Assembly: GCA_963682025.1 (NCBI GenBank)
Contig: OY821517.1
Span: forward strand, 19,604,548-19,668,547
Length of the DNA stretch: 64,000 nucleotides
Reading direction: 5' to 3'
From: Cordilura impudica
Lineage: Eukaryota > Arthropoda > Insecta > Diptera > Scathophagidae
Positions 46,373-58,345 of the stretch are shown here, piece after piece. Every line of letters begins with the position of its first letter. Within the stretch, counting starts at the first letter, position 1. Below the pieces are notes generated by a model. The model made no database searches, was not told the DNA's origin, and saw only the letters and a list, made by a program, of their open reading frames with translations. The translations under genes were made by a program, and so were the position numbers.

Positions 46373-46712
46373 CCAGCCAATGAAATTCGAGTGCAATTTC
46401 TAGGCAACTTTATTTTTAAACTTAGCCAATTCACAAACCATATCTATTTTGTTATATTATTATTGTGAATGAAGACAACCAACTCATTAACAAACACATT
46501 AACAAATTTAATAAACACACACATAGCATACGTATAATTTTATGTATGTGTTAGTAGCAACTTTAAATGCAATTTGCTCAAAATAAAGAAATTATATTAA
46601 AATTCTGTAAATATGGTGAACAGCTAAAAAGAATTACCTTTCAATAATATATGTTCGGGATAAAACGGTAGAGCAGAATATCGGTAACAAGAAATCTCCT
46701 ATTATAAATATG
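46373..46712 (-). mobile_element. Short non-autonomous Helitron, copy 5
   Basis: The 3' end (ctagcagattccagcc, hairpin gaaattcgagtgc degraded) lies at 46,373 after host A. The body matches the other copies to gtaacaagaaatctcctatt near 46,705. The 5' terminal TC is not clear. Confidence 0.7.
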
Positions 46713-47465
46713 TATGGCGTCTCGAAGAAACGCTCATAATTGATCAAGCCTAATCTGATTTAGCTCCAGAAGTTGTTAACGTACTGTTTTAGTTAAGGCC
46801 GGCTTATTATAATATTGAAGTAGGTTTTAAAAACGGTTGGCTTAATATATTTTAATCTAACTTTTCCAGAAAGCGGAACTCGATATATGTTAAATTTCCT
46901 ACAAAGGAATGCGCACCAGTTCTTCATTAAATAATAACTAAGCTTTATATATATATATATTCTAAGTTTTAATAATGCTTCTTAAACAGCTAAGGCCGTA
47001 TACAAAAAAGTTAAAGTGTACTTCAAATAGACTTTATCAGCAAATTTTGTTTGAAAAACATACAACAAAGTCTACTTAAAGTATAACTTAATTTTTTTTG
47101 CATACATCCCCTAGTATTTAGTTTCGGGTAGAAGAATGTTTTTGATAAACTGATTTAGATAAACTGATAGACTATTTAATTTATCTAGTTATACAACTCT
47201 TGTCACCTTCTGTTAAGGTATGTTAACAGTCGGTGTTAGGCAGTATAAAAATGAAACATATATTTGGGGTTTAATAAAATTTTTACTGAGCCCTAAAAGT
47301 ATGATTTATTTTTATGTTACTTAACAGCAAATGTTAACTTAACAGAGCTTAATAGAAACGAGACAAAAGTTATAAAGCATGTTTTTAGGCCCGATAGAAC
47401 TTTAATTTGTAAAAAAATAATACAAAAATTAAACATTAGTAAAAAGAAAATTTTATTGGAATCAT
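46713..47465. other. Intergenic with one copy of repeat IV
   Basis: At about 47,280-47,370 the phrase gccctaaaagtatgatttat, cttaacagcaaatgttaact, taacagagcttaatag matches the tandem repeat at 51,880-52,760. The rest is unrecognised. Confidence 0.45.
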
Positions 47466-48330
47466 AAACATATGACATTAACACTTGAAAATGATTTCAG
47501 TCATATAGCCACCGCGGCTGTTCTTGACGCAGCGTTTTCTGGACGTCCAATTTCCGGCCACTTTTTCGAGCACTGCTGGCCGTATGTCTCCAATAACAAA
47601 AAAATAGTTGGCTTCAAAGGCGTCAATTGTTGACGGTTTATCAGCAAAAAGCATATTTGTCATACAAATAACTTCAGAGTTTTTTTGTGTTTTTCAAAAA
47701 TCCTCTAATATGGTACCTGTTTGTTGTCATGTCTGTCACGACTTATTTTTGTTCCCATTTCTCCCTATTTCTCGAAATCAACTTATCGCCAACTTTTATT
47801 TCAATAAGTCGACGGTTGCGGTCACGGTGTGGCATTTAGCAGCATCCTGTTGAAACCACATCTCGTCCGGTTCAAAGTCATCCATATTTTCAACCAAAAA
47901 ATCATTTATCATGGTGTGGTAACGATCTTCATTGACCGTAACGGGAGCTTAGATTTCATTTTTGAATTAATAAGGTCCAGCATATAAATCTCACCCATGA
48001 AGCCAAAAATTAGCCTCACTGCTGGATGTACAGCACGGGCAGAGCCCCAATTCCTGCGACCGACGATGAATAGATACATTTTGTTTACAACTTTACAAGC
48101 TCTGTTTCTACGTGTTGATGTTAGTGCATCATTTGAAGAGTATGTGGTATGAAATCTATCCAGAGTTCGTCGGATGGCTGGCTCAGATGGACGATTATGT
48201 GCGCCATAAAAATCACGAAGTCGTCAAATCGGTGACTGATTTTTCAAGTAAATTTGGATAATTTGGCAGCGTTATTCAAGAGTGAATCTATTCATTGTAA
48301 AATGCCAGAGTATACTGATAATAAATGTCA
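47466..48330 (-). pseudogene. Third DD41D mariner transposase, heavily decayed
   Basis: Minus strand: RPSEPAIRRTLDRFHTTYSS (N-terminal region near 48,160), VTVNEDRYHTMINDFLVENM, MWFQQDAAKCHTVTATVDLL (second Asp near 47,850), then a scrambled stretch, and MTNMLFADKPSTIDAFEANY, SRGGYMTEIIFKC at the end (47,478). These correspond to the GDRYRAMLN, FQQDGATCH, CYADKPETID and RGGHLNEIIFH segments of the copy at 27,882. The PPRSCDLTPLD block with the third Asp is not intact. TIRs and TA could not be fixed. Confidence 0.65.
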
Positions 48331-48649
48331 AAAAGTCAGCACAGTATGTTAGTTCGTTTGACAGCTAACCCTTTCGTAAGTTCTATCTAAGCAAAGAAAA
48401 AAAAAGGTAGAAAATTAAAGTCGGTCTAGACCGACTATACGATACCCTATAGCATGCGTTTATAGAACCCATCTCTTAGGTCCACTAACTGGATATAGAA
48501 AATAAGCAACAACCAAATTTTAGTGGCATTGTAATTAATTGTTTTGGCTGCAGATATGAAAAAGTTCATATCGGATGTTATTTTTGTAGGGGGACTAGGT
48601 CGAAAAATGGTCCAACTAAGTAGATATAGAAAACAAGCATAAACCAAGT

Positions 48650-51176
48650 TTTTATTTTATTTTATTTTATTTTAATTTATTTCAGTCAATGGAAGCAATT
48701 CCATTAAAGGTATTGAGTGTAACAAATGTATTTATAAAAAAGAGTTAAAATACAATTATTTACATTACATTAAATTTATCGCAATACAGAAAAAAGAAAT
48801 AGCTTAAAATCATCTTTTGTTGTGCAAAATTCAATAAAAGAGTTAGATTGTTTCCACAGATCCAAATTAATATTATTTAAATTAACAAAGGTGCGAGTTA
48901 ACACACCATTAAGTGCATAATTCGTACAATGAATAGGGACATTAAAACTATCAACATATGTAAGAGTTCTTGGTGGTATATAAAATAGAATTAATGCGAG
49001 TAAATTATGGCGATCCAAATTGCCATTTATTATATCAAACACAAGTAAACATGATTGAAAAAAAGGCATTTGGATTGATAGCCAATAGATTCCAGATAAT
49101 TTTGTGATCTGAGCGTAAATTTAATAATTTTACGTTGAACTCGCTCAATACGAGAGATACAAACTGAGACATGAAGACGCCAAACAACAGAAGCATATTC
49201 CAACTTTGATCTAACAAAGGAGATATATATATTCTTTAGCGTGTATGGATTTGAAAATTCTGTGCAGTTTCTTTTCAAGGAACCAATCATTTTATAAGTT
49301 TTAGGTACCATATATTCGATATGAGCTACAAATGACATTGAAGTATCAAATAAAACACCTAAATCGAGTTTAGATTTAACAATTTTCAGGGCAAACCTAT
49401 CTATATTAGAAACAAATGTAATAGGATGCAGCGACCTATAAAAAGAGACATGCAACAATTTGTTCAAATTTAAGTGCAGCCTATTTAATTTACACCATTC
49501 ATTAAGATTATTCAGGTCAGTTTGCATATCAAAACAATCCCTCAATGAATCTGTTCTTATGCTATGTTCACACGGACAGCAAGATTCGCGGTTTGCTGTC
49601 TCATTCACGGTTCGTGCCCGAATCATGATTGAATCTTCATGATTCGCCATACAAAATTTTGAGAGCGAATCTACTTAGTTCAAAACTAGTTGTGAACCAA
49701 GAAACATTGAGTGTCATCTCCAAGTTTGATAAGAAATTATCCCTAGTTTATCTGAACTAGCTGTCAAAAATAGATAAACAAAGAAAAAACAAAAAATTAA
49801 TTTGTGCAATAAAATAAATAGAAACATTTAACAAATAAAAAGTATAAATTTACATATATAAATTCAAGTAAAAATGAAAAAAAAAATTAAATAGTGAAAC
49901 GTAAAGTGTAGAAGGATGTCTTCAAATATTTGCACAAAAAATATAAACGTCAAAATGAAACAAGAACACTCGTCTGAACACCAAGGTTCACAATCATGAT
50001 TCAGAGAGCGAATCAAGTGGTTCGTTTTGCCAGCTGAACATGCTATAAGATACATTTTTAAACCATCTGCATATAAAAGAAATTTTGAATATTTAAAACA
50101 AAGAGAAATATCACTGATAAAGAGATTAAAAAATAAAGGGCCCATTACCCTTTCTTGAGGTACACCCGATGTTTGCAAATAGGGCCTAGATTCGAATCCT
50201 TCAATTACGACTTTACAAACTCTATTTGATAAATAGGACTTTATTCACTTAAAAAAAAATAGAATGAGAGCCAAATTGCTGCAATTTAGAAAAAAGAATG
50301 GAATGCGACAATTTGTCAAAAGTTTTAGAAAAATCAGTATAAAATACTTCGACTTGGCTACAATGCTCAAGAGCACTTAAACAATATTCACTAAATACCG
50401 CTAAGTTGGTTATAGTAGATCTACCGGAAAAGAAACTATGCTGGTTCGGAGATATCCATGACTTAGTATGGAAAAATATATTTTTATAAATGACGTGTTC
50501 AAAAATTTTAAAAACACATGACAACTTAGAGATTGGTCTATAACACATGACGTCATTCCTCTTTCCATTCTTGAAAACCGATGTGATTGTTGCTGACTTC
50601 CACCGATTAATAAAAACACCCTCTTTTAACGACAAATTGAAAATATATGTCATCACAAATGTTAGGGAAGGAGCACATTTTTTTAAAAAATGAGCACAGA
50701 GGCCATCAACATCAGATTTAAAGCTGTTTTTAATTTGACAAATTGTATCAGATACTTCATCCTCAGAAAGTATCAAAAAATCAATATCTAATCTAGTGAA
50801 AAGGCACAATCATTAACCATTAAAGGCTCAAAATTGGATTCAAAGAAAGATGCAAACATGTTCACGGCATCATCGCAACATTGGGAAATACCGTTGGCAA
50901 ATCTCATATGCAAGACCAAAATGCTTTCGGATTACTTTTCATTTCCTGCTCCTTATCAAGGAGAAATTGTTTGTAGAGAAATTTATTTAAGCATTTACTG
51001 CCAAATTCTCATACAATGAAGTGATATTAGAAACACGCGCGTCATAATCAATATCTGGACTACTAGGAGGAATGTATGACCCATATATAAAAAAAAATTA
51101 AAAATTAACTCCAGAAATAGAAACAATTAATTGATCCAACAAACCATCGTGATTATTAATATCAATATTATTGCTT
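48650..51176 (-). pseudogene. LINE with AAATA-type tail, decayed, carrying a MITE
   Basis: The (TTTTA)n tract at 48,651-48,685 is the 3' tail on the minus strand. From 51,170 the minus strand reads endonuclease remnants (FIYGSYIPPSSPDIDYD), CREHVCIF, then RT: VSDTICQIKNSFKSDVDGLC, SLKEGVFINRWKSATITSVF, CYRPISKLSCVFKIFEHVIY, VFYTDFSKTFDKLSHSILFS, MQTSGVPQERVMGPLFFNLF, KFLLYADGLKMYL (the catalytic YADD reads YADG), then, after the 476 bp MITE at 49,565, LRDCFDMQTDLNNLNEWCKL, LDLGVLFDTSMSFVAHIEYM, RSKLEYASVVW, and MPFFQSCLLVFDIINGNLDR up to 48,776. The second catalytic Asp is lost. The clade is Jockey- or I-like; I cannot decide. Confidence 0.75.
49565..50040. mobile_element. 476 bp MITE inserted in the LINE
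   Basis: Flanked by tgcta at 49,560-49,564 and 50,041-50,045. The ends are imperfect inverted repeats: tgttcacacggacagcaaga on the left; read inward from the right, tgttcagctggcaaaacgaa. Both subterminal regions carry gaatcatgatt. It splits the LINE frame between KMYLI and RTDSLRD. Superfamily not assigned. Its tip (tgttc.cac..) resembles the element at 34,867, which may be a relative. Confidence 0.75.
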
Positions 51177-51778
51177 TAAGTGGCATTGCATTAATTTTTT
51201 GGCCTTCAGATATGAAAAAGATCAAATCCCAAATCAAATATTGGGAGTAGGTCGAAAAATGGGCCGATCCATATCTGGTAAATTTACGTTTTTTTTAAAG
51301 AAAAACATATGGAAACCAAATTTGAGAATTATCTGTGTAATAATTTTGTTTTTTGATAGATTTAAATGAAGATCGGAAATCAGCTTCACATGGGGGCTAT
51401 GAAAGAATTGTCCTATAGGGTTATATTTTGGACTAATGATAAATGGATCTAATAAATGTACACAAACCCAATGCGACCGATAACTATATGATAATTTGAA
51501 TATTATGGCTATTTAAGTCAATCTCATAGGAGACCTTTGTATGGGGTCCTGGTCTGAAGATGAATCGATTTTCACCATTTTCAATAGCGTTCTTTCTATG
51601 ACCGATAAAAGCTCAACTACTAAAGTTGATCATAATATATTCATATATGCGACCTGTAGTTTGATTACAAGGTTAACATGGACACACAGACGAATGGACG
51701 GACCGACAAATATTTTTGGTAGTTACAAACTTCAACAGCTAGTCTTTATACGCTGACCACATAGTGGTATAGGGTACA

Positions 51779-52790
51779 AAAACCTTTTATAAGAACCACA
51801 TTCGTTTCATTACCATGCTTTTTCTGTATCTATTGATACTTACCGGCAAGGCTTGTTACGTTGATATTTGATGTTAAGTGGCACAAAAACTAATCATATT
51901 TTATGGGCTTATAAAACACACAAAAATATATTTTTCTTAAGTAAATGATTTAGAATTCACGAAATTTTTTTTTTATGAATCCCTAAAAGTATGTTTAGCT
52001 TTTATGCTGCTTAATTTTCATTATAATCTTAACAGAAAGTGAGAAAATTTATAGAATAATCGGATTAGAATCAATAATTTTTTTATAGGAAATTGTAAAA
52101 CATGAGGCAAGCCAAAAAATTTTTATAAGTAGAAAAATCGAAAAGAAATTTTTTTTTGTATAAAAGGATTTTAGATTTTAAAATTAAAAATTTTTTGTCA
52201 CTTTCTGTTAAAGTTTGTAAAGTTAAATTTGCTTTCAAGCGATCAAAAATTTAACATACTTCTAGATTTTTTTTAAATATAAAAATATATATTTTTCATG
52301 AAATTTTTACTTTTTTTCAAGCCTTAAAAATATGTTTACTTTTTATATGTTAAAAACATTTAAAGACAATGACAGAAATTTCAGAAAAATTGTATTAAAA
52401 TCGAAAATGCTTCTATGTAAAAAAATTTTTCGGAATCTGCGAATTTGTCTATATGAAGTGTTTCAAAATACAATAATTTTTCTTCAGGCAAGTATTTGAG
52501 AACTTTTTAAATTTCTTTTTCACACTTTCTTTTAAAGTATAGAAATATATAATTTAAATTAAAGCGTTTTTAAAGACCTTATGGTGAATCAAAAAAGTTA
52601 ACACTCTTCAATGTTATAAAATTCCAAAAATTAAAATTTTTTGTTAGGCCCTAAAAGTATGTTTAACTTTTATGTCATTAAACATCAAATTTTAACTTAA
52701 CAGAAATTAACGGAAAGTTACAAAAATTATATAATAACCATATAATCGTTATATCATTCATTTTCCAAGATTAGGCCTATACGGCCATCT
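51779..52790. repeat. Repeat IV, three diverged tandem copies of about 335 bp
   Basis: The phrase ccctaaaagtatgtttagct recurs in changed form at about 51,981, 52,322 (cttaaaaatatgtttact) and 52,649, each time after a T-rich run and followed by words like cttaacagaaagt. A single copy lies at about 47,291. Copies are only moderately alike, so the array is old. No coding capacity seen. Confidence 0.6.
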
Positions 52791-54066
52791 TGCATATATA
52801 TTTTTATTTATATCGCCCATAATTTTCTTTAATTTAAGGCCAAGAAAATCAAATGACACCTCTGATGTCAGAGATAAGTTGAACAAAGGCCCTGCAAGAA
52901 TACACACCCACAAACGAACACACAAATACACGTCATCATTGTATATGTGAATTGAAAGCGGCTATACTATAGAGTCCTTGGAGGCAGTTAAGTTAAATTT
53001 AACATCATCTAAGTTTAGTCCATTACCTCTGAATACGTGTAGAAGAAAACGAAGTAGTAGAAGATGAAACTCGTTGGAAACTTGTTCAACGAGTTGAGTC
53101 ACTTTGTTGGAACCGTAATACCATGAAAAGTATGTGTTTCCGTTGTTACTTATTTTATTCCATTTTCTAAAGTATTTTATTTTTGTAGTTTTTTTTTTTT
53201 TCTTTATGATTTTCATATTCACTGTTTAACTAAGCTTTTTTTTTTTTTTTTTTTTTTTGCTATTGACTATCTGCTCCGTTGAAATACAACTTTATTGCAT
53301 ATACTGACTGAGGCTTACGAATGTTATGGTAGAGAAAACATGTTTATTCTCATATTCATTTTATTTAATGGCGTATTGCTATGTTAGTGTGAAGTGTGTA
53401 AAGTGTTTGTGTTGGTGTGCATGTGTATGTATGGCTTTGTGCGTAGCTTATGGCGTTTAAGGTTAAATTGTATTTTCCTTATCATCAAAAAGATTTATTT
53501 TAATTTAACCACTGTCGTCTAACTCCTATATAGGTTGATTACACAAAGAAAACTCTGTTTTCCATCTAAAGACTGTTTATTTTGGCAATAAAACTGGAGT
53601 TTATTTGAATTTGTGAAAAAAAAAACATAATGTTGAAATAAAATATAAACAAAATTTAATTGTTAATATATTCCGCAAATTGTGTGTAAATATTTACTGA
53701 AAATAGTCTAACAGCAAAAAAAATTGCCATAATTGATTTTGGTATAATTCCGAAAAACACATTTTAAGCCTTAAGGTAATTAAATTCATTGAGCTTTTAT
53801 TTGATTTTTGTTTTATATATAAAACCAAGTGGAGTATTTTTATTAAAAGGAATTTAAATGTTATTTATAATTTTTACAGTAAAATTAATTGAAACTGTTG
53901 GAACATTTTTGGATTCTCCTATAATCATCAAATATTTCAATAAAATTTAACTTGTAATATATGGAAGTTGAAAATTTCTTAAAAATTTTTAAGTTATGAA
54001 AAATTTTAGTGTGATTGAAATTTCAGCTTTATGGCGCCTGTTACATAAATTTTTTTCACTAACTGA
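52791..54066. other. Intergenic, nothing recognised
   Basis: Unique-looking AT-rich DNA with long poly-T tracts at about 53,189-53,202 and 53,237-53,259. The minus-strand open frame at 52,962-53,222 begins in poly-K and has no recognised domain. Confidence 0.5.
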
Positions 54067-54480
54067 GTTTTATTCCCTCCACACCAGTATGCAGAGGGTA
54101 TATAAGTTTGTCATTCCGTTCATAATAATTAGAACAAAAAATCAGGACCCAAAAATATGTATATTGATGATCCATATAACAAGCGGAGTTGATATAGAGA
54201 TGTCCGTCTGTCCGTTTATGGAAATCTCGACCATGCCCTCAATAGGTTAGCTAGGCTGCTGGTTTGTATTAAAAATGATTCACTGATATCCTGGAAAGTT
54301 TGCTATTTATAATCATCAAAATCATTACAATAGGTCCCGAGAATTCAATTCAAAAACTCCACATCGGCAATAGGATAGCTGGGCTGCTAATTTTTAATTA
54401 AAATGATTCAATAACATCCTGGAAAAGTGTCTAATTAAAATCATGAATATCTGTTTAATAGGTTCCGATATATCACTGAA
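54067..54480 (+). repeat. Repeat family V with an internal duplication
   Basis: Starts tattccctccacaccagtat, has gagggtatataagtttgtca and a short gtccgtctgtccg tract, a layout common in fly mini-me-like elements. A block of about 127 bp (caataggttagctaggctgct … tcctggaaag) is duplicated at about 54,240 and 54,367. A fragment of the family lies at 36,375-36,480 in reverse. Confidence 0.55.
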
Positions 54481-54954
54481 AAAGTAAAGAATAGAAAAAT
54501 ATGATGTTTCTGTATGGTTCTTGTTATCGTTGTTTTTCTGAATTTTGTGTTTTTTGTCATAGCTGTAGTTGTTGTTATTTTTTGGTCGTTTAGTTTGCAG
54601 CCTTTGCTTCATAAGTGTGTATGTATGGTTATAATACAAAAAAATCACTAACGTAAAAAGCAAATAGTTAATGCCAAACTACCTAGATACGAGTATTAAT
54701 AAAAAAAAAAGGAACAGCGTACATTTGCCAAAGTTTTTTCTCTTGTAACAGTTATAAGAGAAGAGACGAAAAAATCTTATTTAACCATTAACATTGACGA
54801 ATTCAAATAAAGTTATTATTAACCGTCATTGTAAATTATATTTAATTTTGGTCATCGTAACCAATATAGGTGAGAAGTATTTTTTTTTTATGAATAGCTA
54901 TTATAATAACTAAAAAAATTTTTTGGTTACCAATAAACATTATTAAAATTAATT
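54481..54954. other. Intergenic, nothing recognised
   Basis: AT-rich; no feature seen beyond short TTATTAACCG-type words near 54,816. Confidence 0.45.
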
Positions 54955-57080
54955 TTATTTTTTGGGAAATTTTTTTGATAAAATTTTGAAAAGTCCTTTT
55001 TCAAGTTTTAAAAATTTTCTTAAACAAAATTAAAAAAAAAATCTGGCACTTTAAAGTTTTGTTAAATACATATTACAGATTAACTGTGTGAATTTTTAAG
55101 TGAATCCCTATGCCAGAATTTTTTGACAAGGATTTAATTTTTGCGGATTTCGAGATAAATGGGATTTTTGTAAAATATTCTGTAAATGTACTATTTCTAA
55201 ATACTTTGTATCAAAAATTCATCACTTTCTTACTTTTGAATGTTTTATTTTATCTTATTGGCCTAGGATTTTGGAAAAAACTAATATGACCCCATTAACC
55301 CTTTTGGATTTGGGGTCACATATGACCCCAAGCTACTAAAAGACAATATATTCAAAAAACTTAAATATTTTGTAAATGCTGTTTAATGTATAGATGCGAT
55401 GCTTAAAATATAATAACCAAATGTGTAGAACTTCCGTTCCTAAAATTTGGGATAAATCCGAGAAAATTAACCCATTATTTGCCAAGGCCAGCTTCGGATT
55501 TTAGGATATATTTATATAAATCACCGAAAACGAGTTTTTCGATTAAACTCGATGAAACCGCTATTTAGAGTTTAAGAAAATAATTCGGTTAATTTTTATT
55601 TATTTAACCCTTCAGTGCTCCTGGGATCAAAATAATCCACTGTGATATATCTTTGGTGCAATTATCTGCTTATTGCTCGCGAATATAAATTAAAACAACA
55701 ACTAATCTTAGGAACGGAAGTTCTACATTGTCTTTTAGTAGCTCGGGGTCATACGTGACCCCAATTGAAAAAGGGCTAATGGGGAAACCCTAGGCTAATA
55801 AGATAAAATATAACAATTAAAAGTAGAAAAATTAAAAATTAAAAATTAAAAATTAAAAATTAAAATTTAAAAATTAAAAATTAAAAATTAAAAATTAAAA
55901 ATTAAAAATTAAAGATTAAAAATTAAAAATTAAAAATTAAAAATTAAAAATTAAAAATTAATAATTAAAAATTAAAAATTAAAAATTAAAAATTAAAAAT
56001 TAAAAATTAAAAATTAAAAATTAAAAATTAAAAATTAAAAATTAAAAATTAAAAATTATAAATTAAAAATTAAAAATAAAAAATTAAAAATTAAAAATTA
56101 AAAATTAAAAATTAAAAATTAAAAATTAAAAATTAAAAATTAAAAATTAAAAATTAAAAATTAAAAATTAAAAATTAAAAATTAAAAATTAAAAATTAAA
56201 AATTAAAAATTAAAAATTAAAAATTAAAAATTAAAAATTAAAAATTAAAAATTAAAAATTAAAAATTAAAAATTAAAAATTAAAAATTAAAAATTAAAAA
56301 TTAAAAATTAAAAATTAAAAATTAAAAATTAAAAATTAAAAATTAAAAATTAAAAATTAAAAATTAAAAATTAAAAATTAAAAATTAAAAATTAAAAATT
56401 AAAAATTAAAAATTAAAAATTAAAAATTAAAAATTAAAAATTAAAAATTAAAAATTAAAAATTAAAAATTAAAAATTAAAAATTAAAAATTAAAAATTAA
56501 AAATTAAAAATTAAAAATTAAAAATTAAAAATTAAAAATTAAAAATTAAAAATTAAAAATTAAAAATTAAAAATTAAAAATTAAAAATTAAAAATTAAAA
56601 ATTAAAAATTAAAAATTAAAAATTAAAAATTAAAAATTAAAAATTAAAAATTAAAAATTAAAAATTAAAAATTAAAAATTAAAAATTAAAAATTAAAAAT
56701 TAAAAATTAAAAATTAAAAATTAAAAATTAAAAATTAAAAATTAAAAATATAAATTAAAAATTAAAAATTAAAAATTAAAAATTAAAAATTAAAAATTAA
56801 AAATTAAAAATTAAAAATTAAAAATTAAAAATTAAAAATTAAAAATTAAAAATTAAAAATTAAAAATTTTAGTAGAAAGTGATGAATTTTTGATACAAAT
56901 TATTTAGATATCCGCATTTTTCTCGAAATCCGCAAAAATTAAATTCTTTTCTTAAATTTTGTTTAAGAAAATTCTTCAAAACTTGAAAAAGTGGGTCTTA
57001 AAATTTTATAAAAAAAATTTCCCATCTTCCGTCACAATGCACAATAGGTTAACAACGTGGTAATAAACCTATACTTCATA
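54955..57080. repeat. Repeat III palindrome, right arm interrupted by a satellite
   Basis: The left arm (54,955 to about 55,440) is the reverse complement of the right arm (about 55,706-55,828 plus 56,869-57,030). Matching points are gtagaacttccgttcctaa (55,426) with its inverse near 55,712, the tggggtca/tgacccca motif at 55,311 and 55,744, and tcatcacttt near 55,218 with agtgatgaat near 56,878. The centre (55,441-55,705) is unpaired. A third, single arm is at 1-480. This looks like a foldback-type element whose right arm was later expanded. Confidence 0.75.
55829..56868. repeat. Heptanucleotide satellite (AAAAATT)n, about 1.04 kb
   Basis: About 148 head-to-tail units of aaaaatt, nearly perfect. 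Only a handful of variants (for example aaagatt near 55,912, aataatt near 55,961, aaatataaatt near 56,746) break it. It begins right after aattaaaagtagaaaa and ends before agtagaaagtgatgaat, so it grew within the repeat III arm. The near-uniformity points to recent expansion. Confidence 0.97.
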
Positions 57081-58149
57081 TCTGAATACTTATTAGTATT
57101 TTAAATATGGAAAAGTCAAAGATTCGTTGATTTGTCCAATAATTTCGTAAATTTTCCCCAACAAGGCGAAAAAAAATTCACAAAAATGCACGAAAACGCG
57201 CCATGGTGGCTGTTAAAAATAAAAATGAATGTGAAAATGGATTTCCCGACCCAAAAACCCCCGGCATACACAGTTTCAATAATTTTTTTTCTCCATTTGA
57301 ATGAGTATTACGTAAATATCATGAATATATCTTCATCGAACTTTTGGCAGGCTCAAAAATTATTTTAGAGGTATGGTTCCTTGGGCAAATATACTTGCCC
57401 ATAGTACCAGCGTCGGAGATTTTTTTGGCCCCATACAATTTTCGGTGTTTTTTATTAATGTATTAAATTTCGAAACAATCATTTTGATCTCAAAAGGATC
57501 TACGATATATGCAAAACAATTTCTCTTTTTTTCTTAATTATTACCAACTTGGTACCTAAAATATATGAATATAAATATATGTAAAATATATGAAAACTCA
57601 ATTTTTTTTTTAAGACAGATGGGAGACTTTAATTGCGTTTTACTCAAAAACTTGTTTTCGCACACTAGGTGGGTTTTCATATGCAGGGTCACATATGTAT
57701 ATTTTGTTTAAAGTACATATTCAGGCTATATAGGGTTAAGATGCAGGTTAAGTGAAGGTTAAGATGTATGGTCCTTTTCAGAAAGTGTCACTACACAACC
57801 CAATAAACGGCAGTAATATGAAAGATATTTTCTCTGTTGACCTATACTTTATTGGACTTTTTTGACTTTTATAACATATTTTATAATGTATTGAAATATA
57901 AGTGAAAACTTACTGTATCTGCTTTAATCTTTTAACATATGAATGTTTGTAGTTAATCGACTATGGCAAAAAAACTGGCTGGGCTGTTATTTATGTGAAA
58001 ACTTCATATGTGAGGGGAAATATGTATTAAATGTTATTACACTTTAACAACTTGGCAGCTCATTGAATACTAAATTAAATGGCTATTTAAAAAGAAATGT
58101 GTAAAGTACTTTGATTTCAGTTAATATTTATTTAAAAATAAGATTAGAT
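57081..58149. other. Intergenic, nothing recognised
   Basis: AT-rich. The open frame at 57,132-57,368 has no recognised domain. A small repeat gggttaagatgcaggttaag occurs near 57,734. Confidence 0.45.
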
Positions 58150-58345
58150 AGAAAATTCTGGTCCATCTGGACCGGCTATATGATACCCTATACTATGATT
58201 TTACAGAAAACATTTTTTATCTGTCGCTATAAAAAAGTTCATATCGGATGCAACTTTATATTGGGACTAGGTCGACCATATTGAAAAAAGTCACTTCTTT
58301 TTTGCAAAAACATATAAAACCCATATGCCAATTACTTTTTAAACA
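58150..58345 (+). repeat. DINE-like repeat family I, old 5' fragment
   Basis: Matches the family 5' end: gaaaattctggtccatctgg, tatgataccctatactatg, aaaaagttcatatcggatgc, gggactaggtcga. Highly diverged and ends near 58,345. Confidence 0.6.

Larger units (their letters stand above)
48411..51778 (+). mobile_element. DINE-like repeat family I, two overlapping partial copies split by a LINE
   Basis: The 5' part (48,411-48,610) runs from the palindrome half-site to ggtcgaaaaatgg. At 48,611 the sequence jumps back to an earlier point of the family (aactaagtagatatagaaaa), is cut by a LINE at about 48,650, and resumes at about 51,177 (aagtggcattgcattaattt) to end at tggtatagggtacaaa (51,778). So one partial copy abuts a second, nearly full one, and the LINE inserted in the second. 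Confidence 0.7.
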
